Counted from the stretch's first letter, positions 23,877 through 36,581 are shown. The stretch is 64,000 bases of DNA from Cadophora sp. MPI-SDFR-AT-0126 (GCA_020747065.1 JAGMVK010000009.1:1488001-1552000); one strand, 5' to 3'. The notes: generated by a model not told the origin, from the letters alone. A program made the numbers and translations.

Positions 23877-25778
23877 ATGACGACGGAACCTCCCGTTGAG
23901 CCCAAGCATGTGAAAGACCATGATACCTTGAAGTATTCCCTCTTAGGACCGTCTTTGACGAAGTCGGGCCAGGACAATGTAGACCAGCAGAAAGTGGGTT
24001 GTACTTTGTCCTTCAAAAATTCATGCATTCTAAATCTTTCATAGGTTTCCGAGGTTATCTACAACGCGTCGAAGGGCTCGAAATACTTCAACAATGAAGA
24101 AGCGCGAGACAAAAATCTTACGCAGAAGATTGAGCGGATTCTGGAGAAGAAAAAGCATCTGGAGAAGCTAGACTTGGCATCCGATCGAAGGAAGGCAGAT
24201 GACTATATTGCTGAGCTTGAGCTTTCAAGGGACTTGTCGCAGGTGGTGGTACATATGGACTGCGATGCATTCTATGCGGCTGTAGAGGAACTGGATCGTC
24301 CCGAACTCAAAGATCTCCCGTTTTCTGTTGGAAAAGGCGTTCTCACAACATGCAACTATCATGCGCGAAAGTTTGGATGTAGGAGTGGCATGGCTGGATT
24401 CGTGGCAAAGAAGCTGTGTCCGCAGCTCATTCAGATACCTCTGGACTTCGACAAATACACAGCGAAGGCACAGGAAGTTCGCGAGATTATTGTGGATTAT
24501 GATCCTCGATTCGAAAGCGCTAGTATCGACGAAGCATACCTCAATATCACAGAATACTGCGAGAAGAATGACATAAGTCCAGAAGATGCGGTCGAACAAC
24601 TACGGAGAGAGGTTCATGAGAAGACTAAGATCACTGTATCGGCAGGAATTGCCGCGAATGCAAAGCTGGCCAAGATCTGCTCCAACATGAACAAGCCGAA
24701 TGGCCAATTCAAGCTGCCAATGGATCGTAATTCGATTATGGCTTTCATGCGAGATCTGCCTACTCGAAAGGTCAATGGGATTGGTCGGGTTTTTGAACGA
24801 GAACTTGATGCAATCGGAGTAAAGACGTGTGGTGATATCTATGCATATCGGCAGTATCTTTCAAAGCTGTTTGGTGAAAAGGCATTTGCTTTTTTGATGC
24901 AGTGCTACCTCGGACTGGGCCGGACCAAAATCCAGCCTGCAGAAGAGTATGAGAGGAAAAGTGTTGGCACGGAAAGTACATTTGGGGAGATAGGAAGCCC
25001 AGTCGACCTACGGAACAAGCTTCAAGCGACTGCCGAGGAACTCGAGAAAGATATGATGCGAACTCAGTTCAAGGGCAGGACTCTTTGTTTGAAGGTCAAG
25101 TTACATACTTTTGAGGTCTTTACGAGACAAACGATACCTCCGAAAGCCATATACCAGGCAGAGGATCTCTACAAATACTCGGTTCCGATGTTGACGAAGC
25201 TGGAACAAGAGTTCCCTGGTATGAAGCTGCGCCTCATGGGTCTCAGATGCACACATCTGGTCAGTATGAAGAAACCAGATACAATGGCATTCTTCGGGTT
25301 CAAGAAGCGAGCAAACGAGAGTGAGTCAGGAGATAGCTCTGCGAAAAGAAAGGCCGACGCTGTCGAAGAAGAGAATCAGCAATGGGAAGCTTTACCGGAT
25401 GAGATGCTCTTCGAAGATGCGGAACGGCAAGAACGTGAGGACGAACTACAGGAATTGGAGACTTTGAGTCAGGAAATGGCTAAACGAAGACATCATGGAA
25501 AGGAAATCGTTCCAAATCCAAAGAGAGAAGATACACCGGAAGAGGAGTGGTGGGATTGTCCAATCTGCATGCGGCCCCAAGCTGCTAGCGAGAAGGAATT
25601 CAACGACCACATAGATCTCTGTCTGTCAAGGCAGACGATTCGAGACGCTGTGCAGGAGACTTCTGAGAGCCGTTCCAGGGAGTCTACACCGGTTCCAAAG
25701 AAGATCAAACTCAGCAATGAAAAAGGTAGAGCTGGTAAGCAAGGAGACCCCAAACAGCGGCGCCTGGCTTTTGGATGA
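23877..25778 (+). CDS. DNA polymerase kappa (Y family, DinB type)
   Basis: Exons 23877-23993 and 24045-25778 give 616 residues. Upstream coding (MTTEPPVEPKHVKDHDTLKY) extends the frame well beyond the first Met of the long ORF, and supplies the N-clasp-like region (FNNEEARDKNLTQKIERILEKKK) typical of eukaryotic kappa. Palm motifs: HMDCDAFYAAVEEL with metal-binding Asp at about 111, and SIDEAYL with Asp201/Glu202. Then come finger, thumb and little-finger regions (KVNGIGRVFERELDAIG; RTLCLKVKLHTFEVFTR). A Rad18-type UBZ zinc finger, C-x2-C-x13-H-x3-C, lies at 544-565 (DCPICMRPQ...HIDLC), and the protein ends Q-R-R-L-A-F-G, a degenerate PCNA-binding box. Nuclear translesion polymerase. All catalytic residues look intact. 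Confidence 0.95.
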
Positions 25779-26013
25779 ACAAGCATGGATGGCGTTCAGG
25801 GGACAGAATGGCACAGCCAATATAGAGCATAGCGATAGGATATGGGAAATCAAGAATCAAATTTGTCCTTCCTCCCATCCATAAAATGCCGTGCCCAAAG
25901 GTATCGTACCATCGTATCATTCCAATCATCAACTAAGAAGAGCATCCATTTCATTCATATACACCCATTTTCCATTCCCAGAGCAGTATTTGTACGCCAC
26001 ATCAAACCCAAGT

Positions 26014-26687
26014 TCAAGCTCCACCCTCCCGCTTAGCATATTCCTCCTCGATATTCTCCTCGTATAACTTGTCCGCAGCCGCCGAATCAATCGCCGTCGG
26101 ATCCTCAGTCAGAATACCTTCCTTGAGCAGCTGCTCTGGCTTTGGACGGTGCAGGATCTTCTCGTTCAAGCTATCAGCCCGCATGTGTTTCTCGAGTTCG
26201 CGCTGATGGCCGACAATTGCGGGGGCGGCTGTCGAGTCGGGAAGGATATTGCCTGTGATTCTTGTTAGGACAATGTCTCTAGCATAGCACAGTATTTTGG
26301 AGCAGGAAAGCGGCATACGCTCAACTAGATCCTCACGCTGTGGACGTTTCTCAAGACCCTTCTTCAAGCTATCCGTAGCACGTTGACGTTCGAGGTCATG
26401 GGCAACGGACTGGAGAGCTCTGTTTACCCCGCATTGTCAGCTTCCGCCCGTACAATGTCGCAAAGTAAGATCATGAATACGAAGTCGCATTGTGCTCTGA
26501 CGAGGTCCTCCAGGAACACTTACGGCGCAGCAGTGGTATCTAGCAAGATATGCCTATCCTTCAGTTCCTGAGGATCAGGGCGGTGCTGGAGGTGCTTCTC
26601 GAGGGAGTTCTGGCGAACATGAGAAGCTGGTCGGACGGGGGAGATGGGAGTCTCGTCAATGACTGCGCTGCGGTCGGATTCAGCCAT
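26014..26687 (-). CDS. RPEL-repeat protein
   Basis: Exons 26687-26524, 26419-26319 and 26252-26014 give 167 residues. Three RPEL units are visible: NSLEKHLQHRPDPQELKDR (about 27-45), DSLKKGLEKRPQREDLVER (about 70-88) and DSLNEKILHRPKPEQLLKE (about 114-132). Each ends in a hydrophobic I-L. Introns fall between repeats. In animals RPEL repeats bind G-actin through the R-P-x3-E-L core; in fungi such short proteins are widespread but little studied. A tail rich in acidic residues (KLYEENIEEEYAKREGGA) follows. It converges with the polymerase kappa gene, 235 bp apart. Confidence 0.9.
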
Positions 26688-28793
26688 GATTGTGGTGATT
26701 TGATATTTGTTCGAGATTTGTGATTCTTTGAGAGCTTCAGAAAAGGGTTTGGAATTGAGTGGAAGAAGGAAAGTTGTTTGGAAAGAAAGGCAAGGTCAGG
26801 GTATGAGCTCGCGAGCTCCTGTTCTCCACAGCAACGATCCCTGGCAGATGTTCCGTCATAGGCTTCGCTTACGGGGCTTCCCCTCCCCCTTTGTTTGACA
26901 GGGGTTGACCGAACCAAAACAAAGGATCCCAATCCGGAAAATTGGCTTTTGAGCTCCATGTTTTCGTGACTGAAGGAAAGAGATCTTCTTCCACTTAATT
27001 TGAATTCGTTTCATTGATCATTGCGAGTCTTATAATTTCTCCTCATTCACGAGTCAAGTGCAAGGCTTAAAAATTACATGACTCTGGACCGTGGCTTTTC
27101 GCCCTGAACCAAGATACTCAGAATCCAGAACACCAAAAAAGGTTACTTGACTGACTACTTCTCTGAAGGATGACAGAAACACATTTTTAAGATCATTTCC
27201 CCATCAGCCCTGCCACCTGTCTCCTCCTGCACCCTCACTTCCCCATGTCTTCCCAGATCCAACATTAGTCCCCGCTTCAGTATCATCCACACCAGGCTGA
27301 CGAGGAAATCAACCGACCGAGACCTGACTCTGAAGCCCGAAAGGTGGACATCCGGCGTCCATCATGTTTTCCAGCCAGTTCCATATATTTTTGTGACCTC
27401 CATGCGACACCCCCGTAGAAGATTCATCTTGCGCAAAACTTGGATCGTTGAGGTCTAGCGAGGAGATGGTGAGATTCATTCCATTGCGTAGGTATGGCGG
27501 ACGTTGTGGATATGGTGGATACAGTGGGTGTGCTGGGAAATTTGGATGTACTGGAAAGATCTCCCGCGAGAGGATCTGCTGTCTGGGCTGTCTTTTGTGT
27601 GGTGGGAGGAGGACCATGGGTCTGTATGGATCGCTACGGGTCTGTCATGCTGATGAAGCGTACCTGATGAGAAAGGATTGCTCTGAGGTCGAGCTTCTTG
27701 ATACGAGATTGATTGACGTGAGCAGAGTTTTCGACGTGTTAGGTGAGAAAATACTTGAGTATGAGGAATGAAACTCTTCGTGAATCACATACTTTCCCGT
27801 AGTAGGTGAAAAGAGTGAAAGCTCGGATTAACAAGTCGCCTCTGTGAATAGAAACAAAGCAGATTCTATTCACTCAGAAGCTAAAAATGGAAAACACATT
27901 CAAATACAAAAAAGAAAGAAAAAAAATATTTGCTTACGCTCAAGCTATCGAGGACCTTTATAATAGAACTTCAAACCCACAGTTTAAGTTTTGAACACCT
28001 TGTTGGAGGGTTTATGTAGTATGCAATTTCAGCTTCAATTGAAGACTGGAAGAGTTCGAGATCCGGTGCGCTTTTGACAGCTGTCACTCCGCGGCAGATG
28101 CAATCATGCATGGCCGGCGCAAATTTTTTGGACCTGACCGGAGCTTACCGTCAGTGGACTGCTTGTTAGAGCTCAGGTATCGACGAGTGCTGATGAGTTC
28201 CGGTGGAGGTTTTTTTTTTGTTTCTAGTTTTTGTGGAGAATGCTACAAGCCGACGCTTGCCTGGATGCTGTTAGTACTTGTACAATATCAGAATGCTGAG
28301 ATGGAAGCCAGTCCTCGACAGCTGAGCCAAAGCTTGGTTTAAGGGCAAATTGCTGCGTATTTCGCTACTTATGTACGCGACTTAAATCGGGGATTCGCGA
28401 GCTGCTGGGAGGCTGGAGCTCGGTTATTGCCATGTCGGCCCATGTAAACACAGGGGAACGTTAAATCAGGGAAGGATATAATTACTGTTGCATCGGAGAA
28501 TTTAAGCACAGAGTAATAGCAGAGCTCTCTCATAAAATCAGATTCTTTTAAATGCTTCCCTGATTGCTACAGGAAGTCGAAGATCATTATCAAAGTTGCC
28601 TCGCTTAATGTTGTAGAAGTGGAGAAAAGTTTCAAGGTAAACAGAGGAAAGCGGCAGTCATAGTATCCAAAATAATGTCAGAACTTTGTCGGTACCGTGG
28701 AAACTTTTGATTACGCTATTTCAGGAAGATCGAAATTCCACGCTTGATTCAATTCCGCTAGTACTATAGAAGTGACGCTTCAGAGGTCAATAA
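26688..28793. other. Gene-poor region
   Basis: 2.1 kb upstream of the RPEL gene. It contains one weak ORF (27309-27617, listed separately) and A-rich runs near 27.9 kb. No other support for a gene. Confidence 0.35.
27309..27617 (-). CDS. Possible small Pro/Tyr-rich protein
   Basis: A 102-codon ORF with a Pro- and Tyr-rich centre (HPLYPPYPQRPPYL) and a C-terminal half with ISSLDLNDPSFAQDESS. It could be a real, rapidly evolving gene or chance. No upstream exon could be joined with confidence, and no domain, signal peptide or membrane helix is evident. Confidence 0.25.
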   Translation of the reverse strand: MVLLPPHKRQPRQQILSREIFPVHPNFPAHPLYPPYPQRPPYLRNGMNLTISSLDLNDPSFAQDESSTGVSHGGHKNIWNWLENMMDAGCPPFGLQSQVSVG

Positions 28794-30182
28794 TCAGCTA
28801 TCACCACGCAATTGCGATATCCTCCTGTGCTGCGGCCTCGGCAGTTCGGCATCACAGACAGAACAGACAAAGTCAGACGTAACGGTAGGAAGAAAATTCT
28901 GCCACAACTGATCAAAGTCTTGCCAGTCTTCATCCCCACAAACCATCAACACATGATGCCAATCCTCTGGCGTCATCTTAGTTCTCACATGCCATTGAGA
29001 ACCTTTGAGACTCTTCCGGTGCGACGGCAGACATGGACTGCTTTTTGACAGGACACTGTACTGCTCATGACCGGTAAAGGTGATGCAGTCGAGTGGGACC
29101 TTCATTGTGAGTTTGCTGATGAGAATGGCTGGGTACAAGTAAGTTGTGTTCTCGAATAAGAATCAGATCTGCTTACGTTTCAGATTCTCGATATCGAATG
29201 ACCCAAATGGCAAGTTGACAATGGTACTCGGATCGCTAGGTTTGCATGCAGTGAGATGATGCATACCAGTTACGATGAATCTGCAGCCATCAGGCTTTGT
29301 AATCATCTCCCTGGATGGTCCAGGTACTGAAGCAGGTGGCTCGTATGGCAAGCCCTCTTCGAGGCTCCCAAGATACAGGACGGACTCATGACTTTGTGAG
29401 TGGGTATCAGAATACAGCAAGCCCTCCGGATGAATAACTTCGCCTCTGTCTGAGGAGGGCGGCGAGAGATTCTCCCACTCTAAGGACGTATTATTTTGCG
29501 AAGCGTCTTCAGCCAGTACACAGGACTTTTCCAGACCTGGAGATTCATCGGTACGAAGAAGACGACCTGAACCTTGAATTTTTACCTCCACAGCATCATC
29601 AAAAGCTGCTGAGAATGACTGCAGATTTGCAACACGAGCAGTGGAAGATGCCGCTATTCGACATTGTTCATCAGCCTCCCACCTGGACACTATATCCCGC
29701 CCACTCTGGTATGTTGTCCATGATTCGTTGGCGAACCTCCAATCGGAAAAACGATTTCGACATGTCTGATCTTCGATGATCGGGTCAGGAGTTTCTATCT
29801 GAAGCTTTCCAAAGTCGCTGAGCATGTCTTCGAAGCTCTCGTGCACATCAACGACTGATTCGATCAGGCTTGGGGCGATGCCTGGCTTTCGCTTTTGCCG
29901 TTGGCAGCCCTTCACCGATGTAGAAACCATGAGTTGTGGATTGATATCGAAATTTGGTGCTTCTTGCAGGGCCGAGGCGGTGTCGCTGATGGCAGGCAAG
30001 ACTGGTGTTTGCTGACGAAAAATGGGCACGAAACGAGCGTTGAGTAACGAGTGTCGAAATAACGAATGTTGATGTTGTGTAGGAGAAGAGCTCTCTTGAA
30101 CTTTCAACATGCCTATGAACCCGAATTGCAAAGCTCCTTCTGTAAAGATGAGGAACAGCTCCTGGGTATTCATGGCTCCCAC
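28794..30182 (-). CDS. Hypothetical protein, 446 aa
   Basis: Exons 30182-29177 and 29128-28794, joined by a 48-nt GTAAGC...CAG intron, which turns the stop-terminated frame into K-P-I-L-I-S-K-L. The first two-thirds are polar and probably disordered, apart from WRFANESWTTYQSG. The C-terminal third looks folded: CRFIVTGMHHLTACKP, WHVRTKMTPEDWHHVLMVCG, then a C-x2-C pair (FVCSVCDAEL). The regular splice site, frame continuity and Trp/Cys-rich end support a real gene. I do not recognise the family. Confidence 0.65.
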
Positions 30183-30340
30183 TTGCCATATTCAGCGATT
30201 AGAGAAAGGACCACCCTAAAAAGTCAAGCCCACGATGGTATTAACTTAGTATATGATTACTGTATGTACAAATAGATCAGAGTCGAATGCAAACAAATAT
30301 CCAGAAACTTCTCCAGAATTGTAGCAGATCAAGGACTCTC

Positions 30341-32179
30341 TCATAGATTTTTAATCTCAAACTTTTTCCTCAACCACGCTCCATACTTCATCAAAGCCCA
30401 AGCTACAGGTATCAATGCGAGAGCCACAAAAGCAAGGAGACTGTTTCCCCAGCCGAGCCCGAGCCTGTCGTACATCGATTGTCCGGCTAATGGCAACACA
30501 GCGCCCATGATGCTTCGAATGACTGTGTTTGCTGCCAATGCGGATGCAGCATATATGCTGAATGCGTCGATGAGGTAAAGTGAGATTCCCATGAATACTG
30601 CCATATTCCCAATACCAATGAGAACAGTAGCTAAAATTGGGACCATCCAATGGACATGATAATGTGTCGTCCAGCCATAGATAAAAAGGCCGACGGGTAT
30701 GAGCGCATAGGTTGGAATGACCATCTGCAGGCGCATCTCTGGTTCCGGGGCGGTGGCTTGTGCAATGTGGCTCTCATCACCTGAAGCTGCGGCAGCTTCT
30801 TGAGCAGCTTTGCGTCTCTTGAACATACGATCTGTTGACCAAGCAAAGAAAGCGACGCCAATCACAGAACCAATACCCAATCCCATGAATGTGAGACCAA
30901 CAGAACCAGTCGAGAAGCCATAGACCTCTTCAAAGACAGGAGTGAATGTGGTGAAGAGCAAATAGAGGTACCCGTATACTACTCCGACATAGAGAGCAGC
31001 GATGAGCACCACGGGAGAGAAAATAAGCATCTTTGTCGGGCGGATGATGGAGTGAAGGAAGAAGTCCTTGGGTAATAGTCCGGCATCTAGTCTGGAGCGC
31101 AATTCCTTATTGCCAGTAGATTTTCGAAGGCGGTTAGTCTTTTTTCGTATGATGATTGGAGCGTATGTCTCTCGAAGGAATATCAGGCTCAGAACTCCAA
31201 AAACTCCACTAAGCATGCTGAGTACCCAGAAAACCCATCGCCAGCCCTTTGCTTGACTTAGGTATCCTCCTGCCACTGGACCAACTAGGTTTCATTAGAT
31301 CATGCGATGTATGTGGGCGATACATGACTTACTGATAGGGCCTATAATTGGTCCCATCACGAATCCTGACATGGCTCTTCCTCTCCTCTCAGCAGTGACT
31401 AAATCTGCGATTGTCCCCCCACCATTCGTCAACGGGGCACTTCCAAACACCCCAGCCATAAACCGAAATCCAATAAGCATTGGCAGACTTGTCGCGACCG
31501 CGCAAGCGATATTAAATACCAGGAAAAGTAGATTGCAGGCATGATAGATCGGTAATCGTCCATATATCTCACTTAACGGTGCGAAGAACAGTGGCCCAAC
31601 TGCGAATCCAAGGACGTAAACAGACACAACGAAACTGGCCAAGAGAACGTCTTTGCTCTCAAATTCGACCATGAGTTCGGGCACACCTGGGGCAAACATC
31701 GAGGAGGCGAGAGGAGTGACGAAACATATCGCAGATATTAGAGCGATATTGAAGATCTTCAACCACTTCCCGAAGTTTTGTGGATTCAGAGGATCATCGG
31801 GACCAGACCACCATATGATATTGGGATCCTGCGCTGTTGCTGACGATTTCCTCTTGCCCCCTCTCTCGCCCTTCTCAAGATCCTTATTTGAAGCATCTAT
31901 GCTCCTGCCCTCTTTGCTTCTGTTCGTACGAACTGAAGCTTTGCGATTCGACGCTGCGTGTGACTGCTTGCGCTTCATCTCCCCCCGCTCGTCCACCACG
32001 TACCCTTCGTTCGATGGTATATCCGCATCGTGACCTTCGTACGCAGCTAGTGTTTCCTTCTCGAGGTCGGACGGTTCGTGAGGTGCCTTAGACTTGGATG
32101 GTTTGTGACGCGCTTCGTGACCGGTTGTAACCTCATCGTCCTGTCTCGACTCGACTTCGGTCGTCGACGAGGCGGCCAT
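30341..32179 (-). CDS. MFS transporter, DHA1 (drug:H+ antiporter) type
   Basis: Exons 32179-31333 and 31284-30341, 596 residues; the 48-nt intron joins I-I-G-P-I to G-P-V-A-G-G-Y-L. A long hydrophilic N-terminus of about 130 residues is rich in Lys, Glu and Ser. Then twelve membrane helices are recognisable. Family marks: W-W-S-G-P-D-D-P-x-N-P-Q-N before helix 1, PLSEIYGRLPIY in the loop between helices 2 and 3, MGPIIGPI..GPVAGGYL for the antiporter motif C in helix 5, and FLRETYAPIIIRKK at the end of the first half. Plasma-membrane multidrug exporter is the usual role. It diverges from the FAD monooxygenase gene. Confidence 0.93.
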
Positions 32180-33542
32180 CCGAACAGCTACCGGCTACCT
32201 GCAGCCATCCCTAGAATTAGCAAGTGTTACTGTCATATCGTACTGGTGCCGTATGGCATGTGCAAGGTTGTGCTGCATCCGTGGAGTTTCGCGTAGACTG
32301 GTGAAGGGCCAGGCGTCGTGGATGGATGTAGGGTCAGCTTACAGAACTTGATTGATCCGCACAACCGGTAAACGCTAAGATACAGTTTGTGAAGGGATGA
32401 AAGAGCCGGCAGTCTAGGCCGGAGAACAGACTTGCAAGCAATTTAGCAATGCAATGGAAGGTGGACCGGGAAGCATAGGGCGGATAATTGGAGCTTCGGC
32501 CCCAGGAATGGGGAACGGAGATGAAAGCGTTCATTCATGGTCCTTCGCGCGATCGAGGGAGGGCTTCGGGATTACGGTAGAGAAGAAATACCTCCCAAGA
32601 CTCTGGCTCTGGGCTCCGCCTTGATATGGGTCCCCAATTGGAAAGTATAATTCGTCCATAACTTGCGCAGCCTTGGCGAGATGTGCATAAAGTTATGCAT
32701 GAAATGCGTACTAGTTGTGGTGTGGTGTTGACGCAGGGTATGTTTCCACCAATCAAGGAGAAAATGGGCGTCTGCGATGAGGCCATGTGGGGATATCATT
32801 TGACATCAAAAGTCCATGATGGTCTCGATCGCGATGACTTGCACCTCGGTACCAAGTATTCGCCGCACTTTGCATCGAAGATATATTGAAATTTGCTACA
32901 GAGACAGCTGTTCAGCATGGTTATTCTACAAGACAACAAGACACTGTAAGAAATTTGCTTAAGACCACAAGTTCTACCCTCTCATTGGTGTGTCAGAAGT
33001 CTGGTAAAGCGAGCCTTGATGGGCTGAAGAATGCCAATGCCGTCCCGCAGGATGAGTGTTACAACGGGTTTGAAGTGCAAATAAATATTCAGTACTATTC
33101 GTTCGCTGCTCCGTTTCCAAGCATCCAAGCAATTGTGCTTCTTCTCGTTGCGACTTTTGCGTCGTTGCTTTCTCAATCTAGCAGCTAATCGAAAGTTGAT
33201 ATCACTTGTCTCCTCATTGCTTACTGCTTACGAACCCCACTTTCAAAATACCGCCAGGCGGATATTACCCGTAAATCGACTGCCAAAGGACCCACTCCGA
33301 CCTTTTCGTAATGGGAATCGACATCCTGTGGGCAGCAATGGGTGACCATACGAGATGTGGTGCTTGGCAAACGCCGTTTGCGTCGGTCAGCTCGCAATGA
33401 TATCCAATAAGATTATCGGAATCTTGTGTCGGCTTAGATTTATATCTTCATTTTCAACATTATTCTCACGTCACCAGTTTATAAAGAACAATGATACCCT
33501 CTCAGAAAGAATTCTTTCGGTATAAGCTTCTCGAGTGCGGAA
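32180..33542. promoter_or_regulatory. Divergent intergenic region, MFS / monooxygenase
   Basis: 1.36 kb between the two start codons. A 100-codon plus-strand ORF at 32886-33188 has a hydrophobic end but no start context or features. Nothing else recognised. Confidence 0.35.
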
Positions 33543-34888
33543 ATGTCGGAGCCCCTTCATGTTCTCATAATCGGCGCCGGCATCACAGGTCTTCTCATTG
33601 CACAAGGTCTCAAAAGTGTAGGTAAAAGTCAAATTCCTCCAGGTTCAGAGTGCGATTCTGAGCTAAAATTAGTGTAGGCCGGCATAAAATACAGTATCTT
33701 CGACGAAGAACTTTCCCCTGAGGTCCGCAAACGAGAATGGACTCTGAATCTCCATTCCGCTAGCTCCGACCTCAAGAAACTTCTTACACCAGACTTATAT
33801 TCACGTCTCCGAGAAGCATACACTGATCCGAATCACAAGTGGAAAGAATTGGAGTACACTCCATGGTACAACTCCCAGACGGGAGAAGTCATTCACCGAG
33901 TTCCCCGAACGGACACAATTAACATCTCTCGTCGACGAATGAGGAAACTTTGCGGTGAAGGCATTGAGGTCAATTTCGGGAAGAGTTTGTCAGGAGTGTC
34001 TTATGAAGGTGATCGAGTCACAGCTCACTTCGCCGATGGATCGGCTGTGCAAGGCGACTTGTTGATTGGCGCTGATGGAGTGAGGTCTGTTGTGAGAGAG
34101 AATTTACTGGGCGTTGAAAAAGCAAAGGCAACACCTTGTCGCGGCAATTTCACAACTGCCATTGCGAGGTATGATGATGCCGAGACAGCTTTGAGAGTTA
34201 GGAGTGGAGACTGGGAGGCTTGTATCGGGTATCATCCAGATGGGATGTGTAATATGGTTGCAAGTCAGTCTCTCTATCCAATTGCTTACACAATGCTAAC
34301 ATTGCTTAAAGTATCAAGTGTGCCAGATTTAGATGATCCCACGTCATGGGAATTCAACATTGCCAATTCACTGTTAAGCGAGGCACCCGGAAATACGGAC
34401 AACGCAGCCCGACTGCAGAGTGTTAGACGGCGATGCGAAAACATGGCAGAGCCATTCAGAAGTTCCTTTATGGCTCTTCCTGACTCCACGAGGATTTTCA
34501 ACGACAAGCTGTATTATTGGATACCAGTACCTTGGGATAATCACCTAGGCAAGATCACTCTCGCTGGAGATGCTGCTCATCCCATGCCACCATGTAAGGC
34601 TGCTCTGAGTAAATTTGTGTGTTATGCTAACAGAACTCAGTCCGCGGCCAAGGACTTGGTCAGAGTATACGCGATGCAGCTAACTTGGTCGAGCTGCTCA
34701 AGAAGCTTACCTCGTCAGCTGAAGCCACACTCCATGAGATCATTAATAAGTATGAGAAGGAGATGATCGAACGTGGTGTACAGGAAGTAGAGTTGTCTCT
34801 CAAAGCCATGAGCATAGGTCACAACTGGGACAAGTTGATGGAACATCCTACTATCAAATTAGCAGGCAAGAAGATCTCTGATGTATAA
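33543..34888 (+). CDS. FAD-dependent monooxygenase
   Basis: Four exons: 33543-33617, 33678-34263, 34312-34593 and 34641-34888, 396 residues. Exon 1 encodes the Rossmann dinucleotide-binding start VLIIGAGITGLLIAQ. The acceptor at 33677 is chosen because it restores K-S-A-G-I-K-Y-S-I-F-D. The DG motif is LLIGADGVRSVVR, and the final intron completes the second FAD motif GDAAHPMPP/FRGQGLGQS. Introns have CTAAC branch sites. The fold is that of p-hydroxybenzoate-hydroxylase-like flavoproteins (FAD_binding_3); such enzymes hydroxylate aromatic or polyketide substrates using NAD(P)H. No membrane anchor. It lies between an MFS exporter and an FSH1-type hydrolase. Confidence 0.92.
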
Positions 34889-35099
34889 GGAGAATCTCTC
34901 GAGCTCAGTTCCGAAACAATACACTGGTAATCAAAATCATTATTCATTTAGTCTATATGCACCAAGACCAATATGTTCTTCAATCCTTGAGGATCGGTGC
35001 CTCCCATCCTGAACTTCAAACCCAGATCTACCTGTCTCCCGTGTTTCCATCTACCAACGCCTCCCAAATAATCCCATCTCGCTATGCAAAGTGCTCGAT

Positions 35100-35972
35100 T
35101 TACGAAGACCCCTTGGTATCAGCATACAACTTCCTAATCATCTCCACAAACCTCAAAACATCAGCTCGATACCACGGCATAGCATGATGATACGCAATAT
35201 CCCAGATGGTCGCCGTACCCTGATCATAATACGCCTTGAGCTGCTTCTTCCCGTTCTCGTAGTTCACATCCTTCGTGCCATGCAAATGCAGCGTCGGAAT
35301 ATTGATCAAGCCCTCTTCCGATAACGAAGCTACCCGAGATAGCATCCCGTCAGCAAATATCCTCGTCTCAAAAACAACATCATCACGTGTTCAGAGAGTC
35401 AATAGAGAAAGGAAGAGAATGGAAGACATACCATGCATAACATCCGAGACCATCGGTGCACCTGCACCCATACACAGAATTCCAAACCTAAAATCCAAAT
35501 TCCCCTCCGCCCTCGGTAACCCCATCTCCCTCCTCCTCATCTGATCCGCCAAAATGCCCCCAACAACCCTCGTCCCCTGACTAAATCCCATCAAACCCAC
35601 CCACTCGCCCTCACCCCCCTCCTCAGCAATCAACCGCAACGCCCTCTCCACGCCTCCTTCACCCCTCCCATCCTCACCTCGTCCATCAGGACGTTCAGTT
35701 CCGTCGGGGGACCTAGAGAACCATGTTCGGTACGGCCCGTACTTGTCGTATGTGAAGATGGGGAGGACGCCGGGCCCGGCGTCCCGCTCGAACGGTGCGT
35801 CGAAAAAGACGAATTGGAATGTGTTGCAGAGGAGTTTCATTAGTTGCTCGCTTTGGACGGAGAAGATGGAGGCGGTGCTGCCGCCGCCGTGAAAGCAAGC
35901 GATTCGGGGGAGAGGCTCTTCAGGGAAGGACATTGAATTAGAGTAGGTTGATGATGAGTTGGTATGGAGCAA
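35100..35972 (-). CDS. FSH1-type serine hydrolase
   Basis: Exons 35972-35432 and 35329-35100 give 256 residues; the second Met (35933, MSFPEEPLPR) is an equally good start. Order: FHGGGSTASIF (oxyanion region), F-F-D-A-P-F, the nucleophile elbow MGFSQGT (G-x-S-x-G), HLHGTKDVNY (acid) and H-H-A-M-P (histidine). The acceptor is the TAG at 35331; the nearer TTTTTGAG at about 35360 gives a stop, so the intron is longer than usual (102 nt). FSH1/OVCA2 family alpha/beta hydrolases include thioesterases such as LovG that release polyketides. The Gly/Glu-rich insert before the nucleophile (DGRGEDGRGEGGVE) is unusual and may be a loop. It is tail to tail with the FAD monooxygenase. Confidence 0.88.
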
Positions 35973-36581
35973 GCCTTGGAATTCGGCTGGAATGAGGTAA
36001 GGTGAGACGGAGAGGGATCAAGCGATCGTGATACAGCAACTGGAACGAATGATCGATGGAAAATAATAATCACCGAAAGAATGAGCAATGAAGAGGAGCG
36101 TGAGATCTGTTCGGAAGATATCAGCTTCTTCACGTGATGGTGGTGGGGGACCCCGACTCGGGGTCCGGAGGCTGACGCTTCGTGCTTGAAACGGCGCAGC
36201 GTTTTGATTTATCATTTTGAGGCTCTCGGAGACTAGTGTGAGTCGGAGTATTAATGGTGGACGTAGAGCCTGGATATTGATACGAATGAAATGCTAGGAG
36301 AACTTACTCTTGATATTTTGGTCGTGGAGGAAAGAGTCCGTGTTCGATGTCTGGGAGGCACAATGTGGGCATGGAGGCCAAGCACTGATGTAAAGAAATG
36401 GATTCAAGAACAGAATACTCTGTCTGTATACTTGGTGCATTTCACCACAATCACCTGTCGCTGAGATACAGAAGTTTGAAGATCTCGCTTACTGAAGAAA
36501 AGGGGGCAGGAAAAACATTAAAAAGAAAAACGATTTTGAAGTCTTAACCCTTACCATCTATCCTGTTCTTTTGATGTCACA

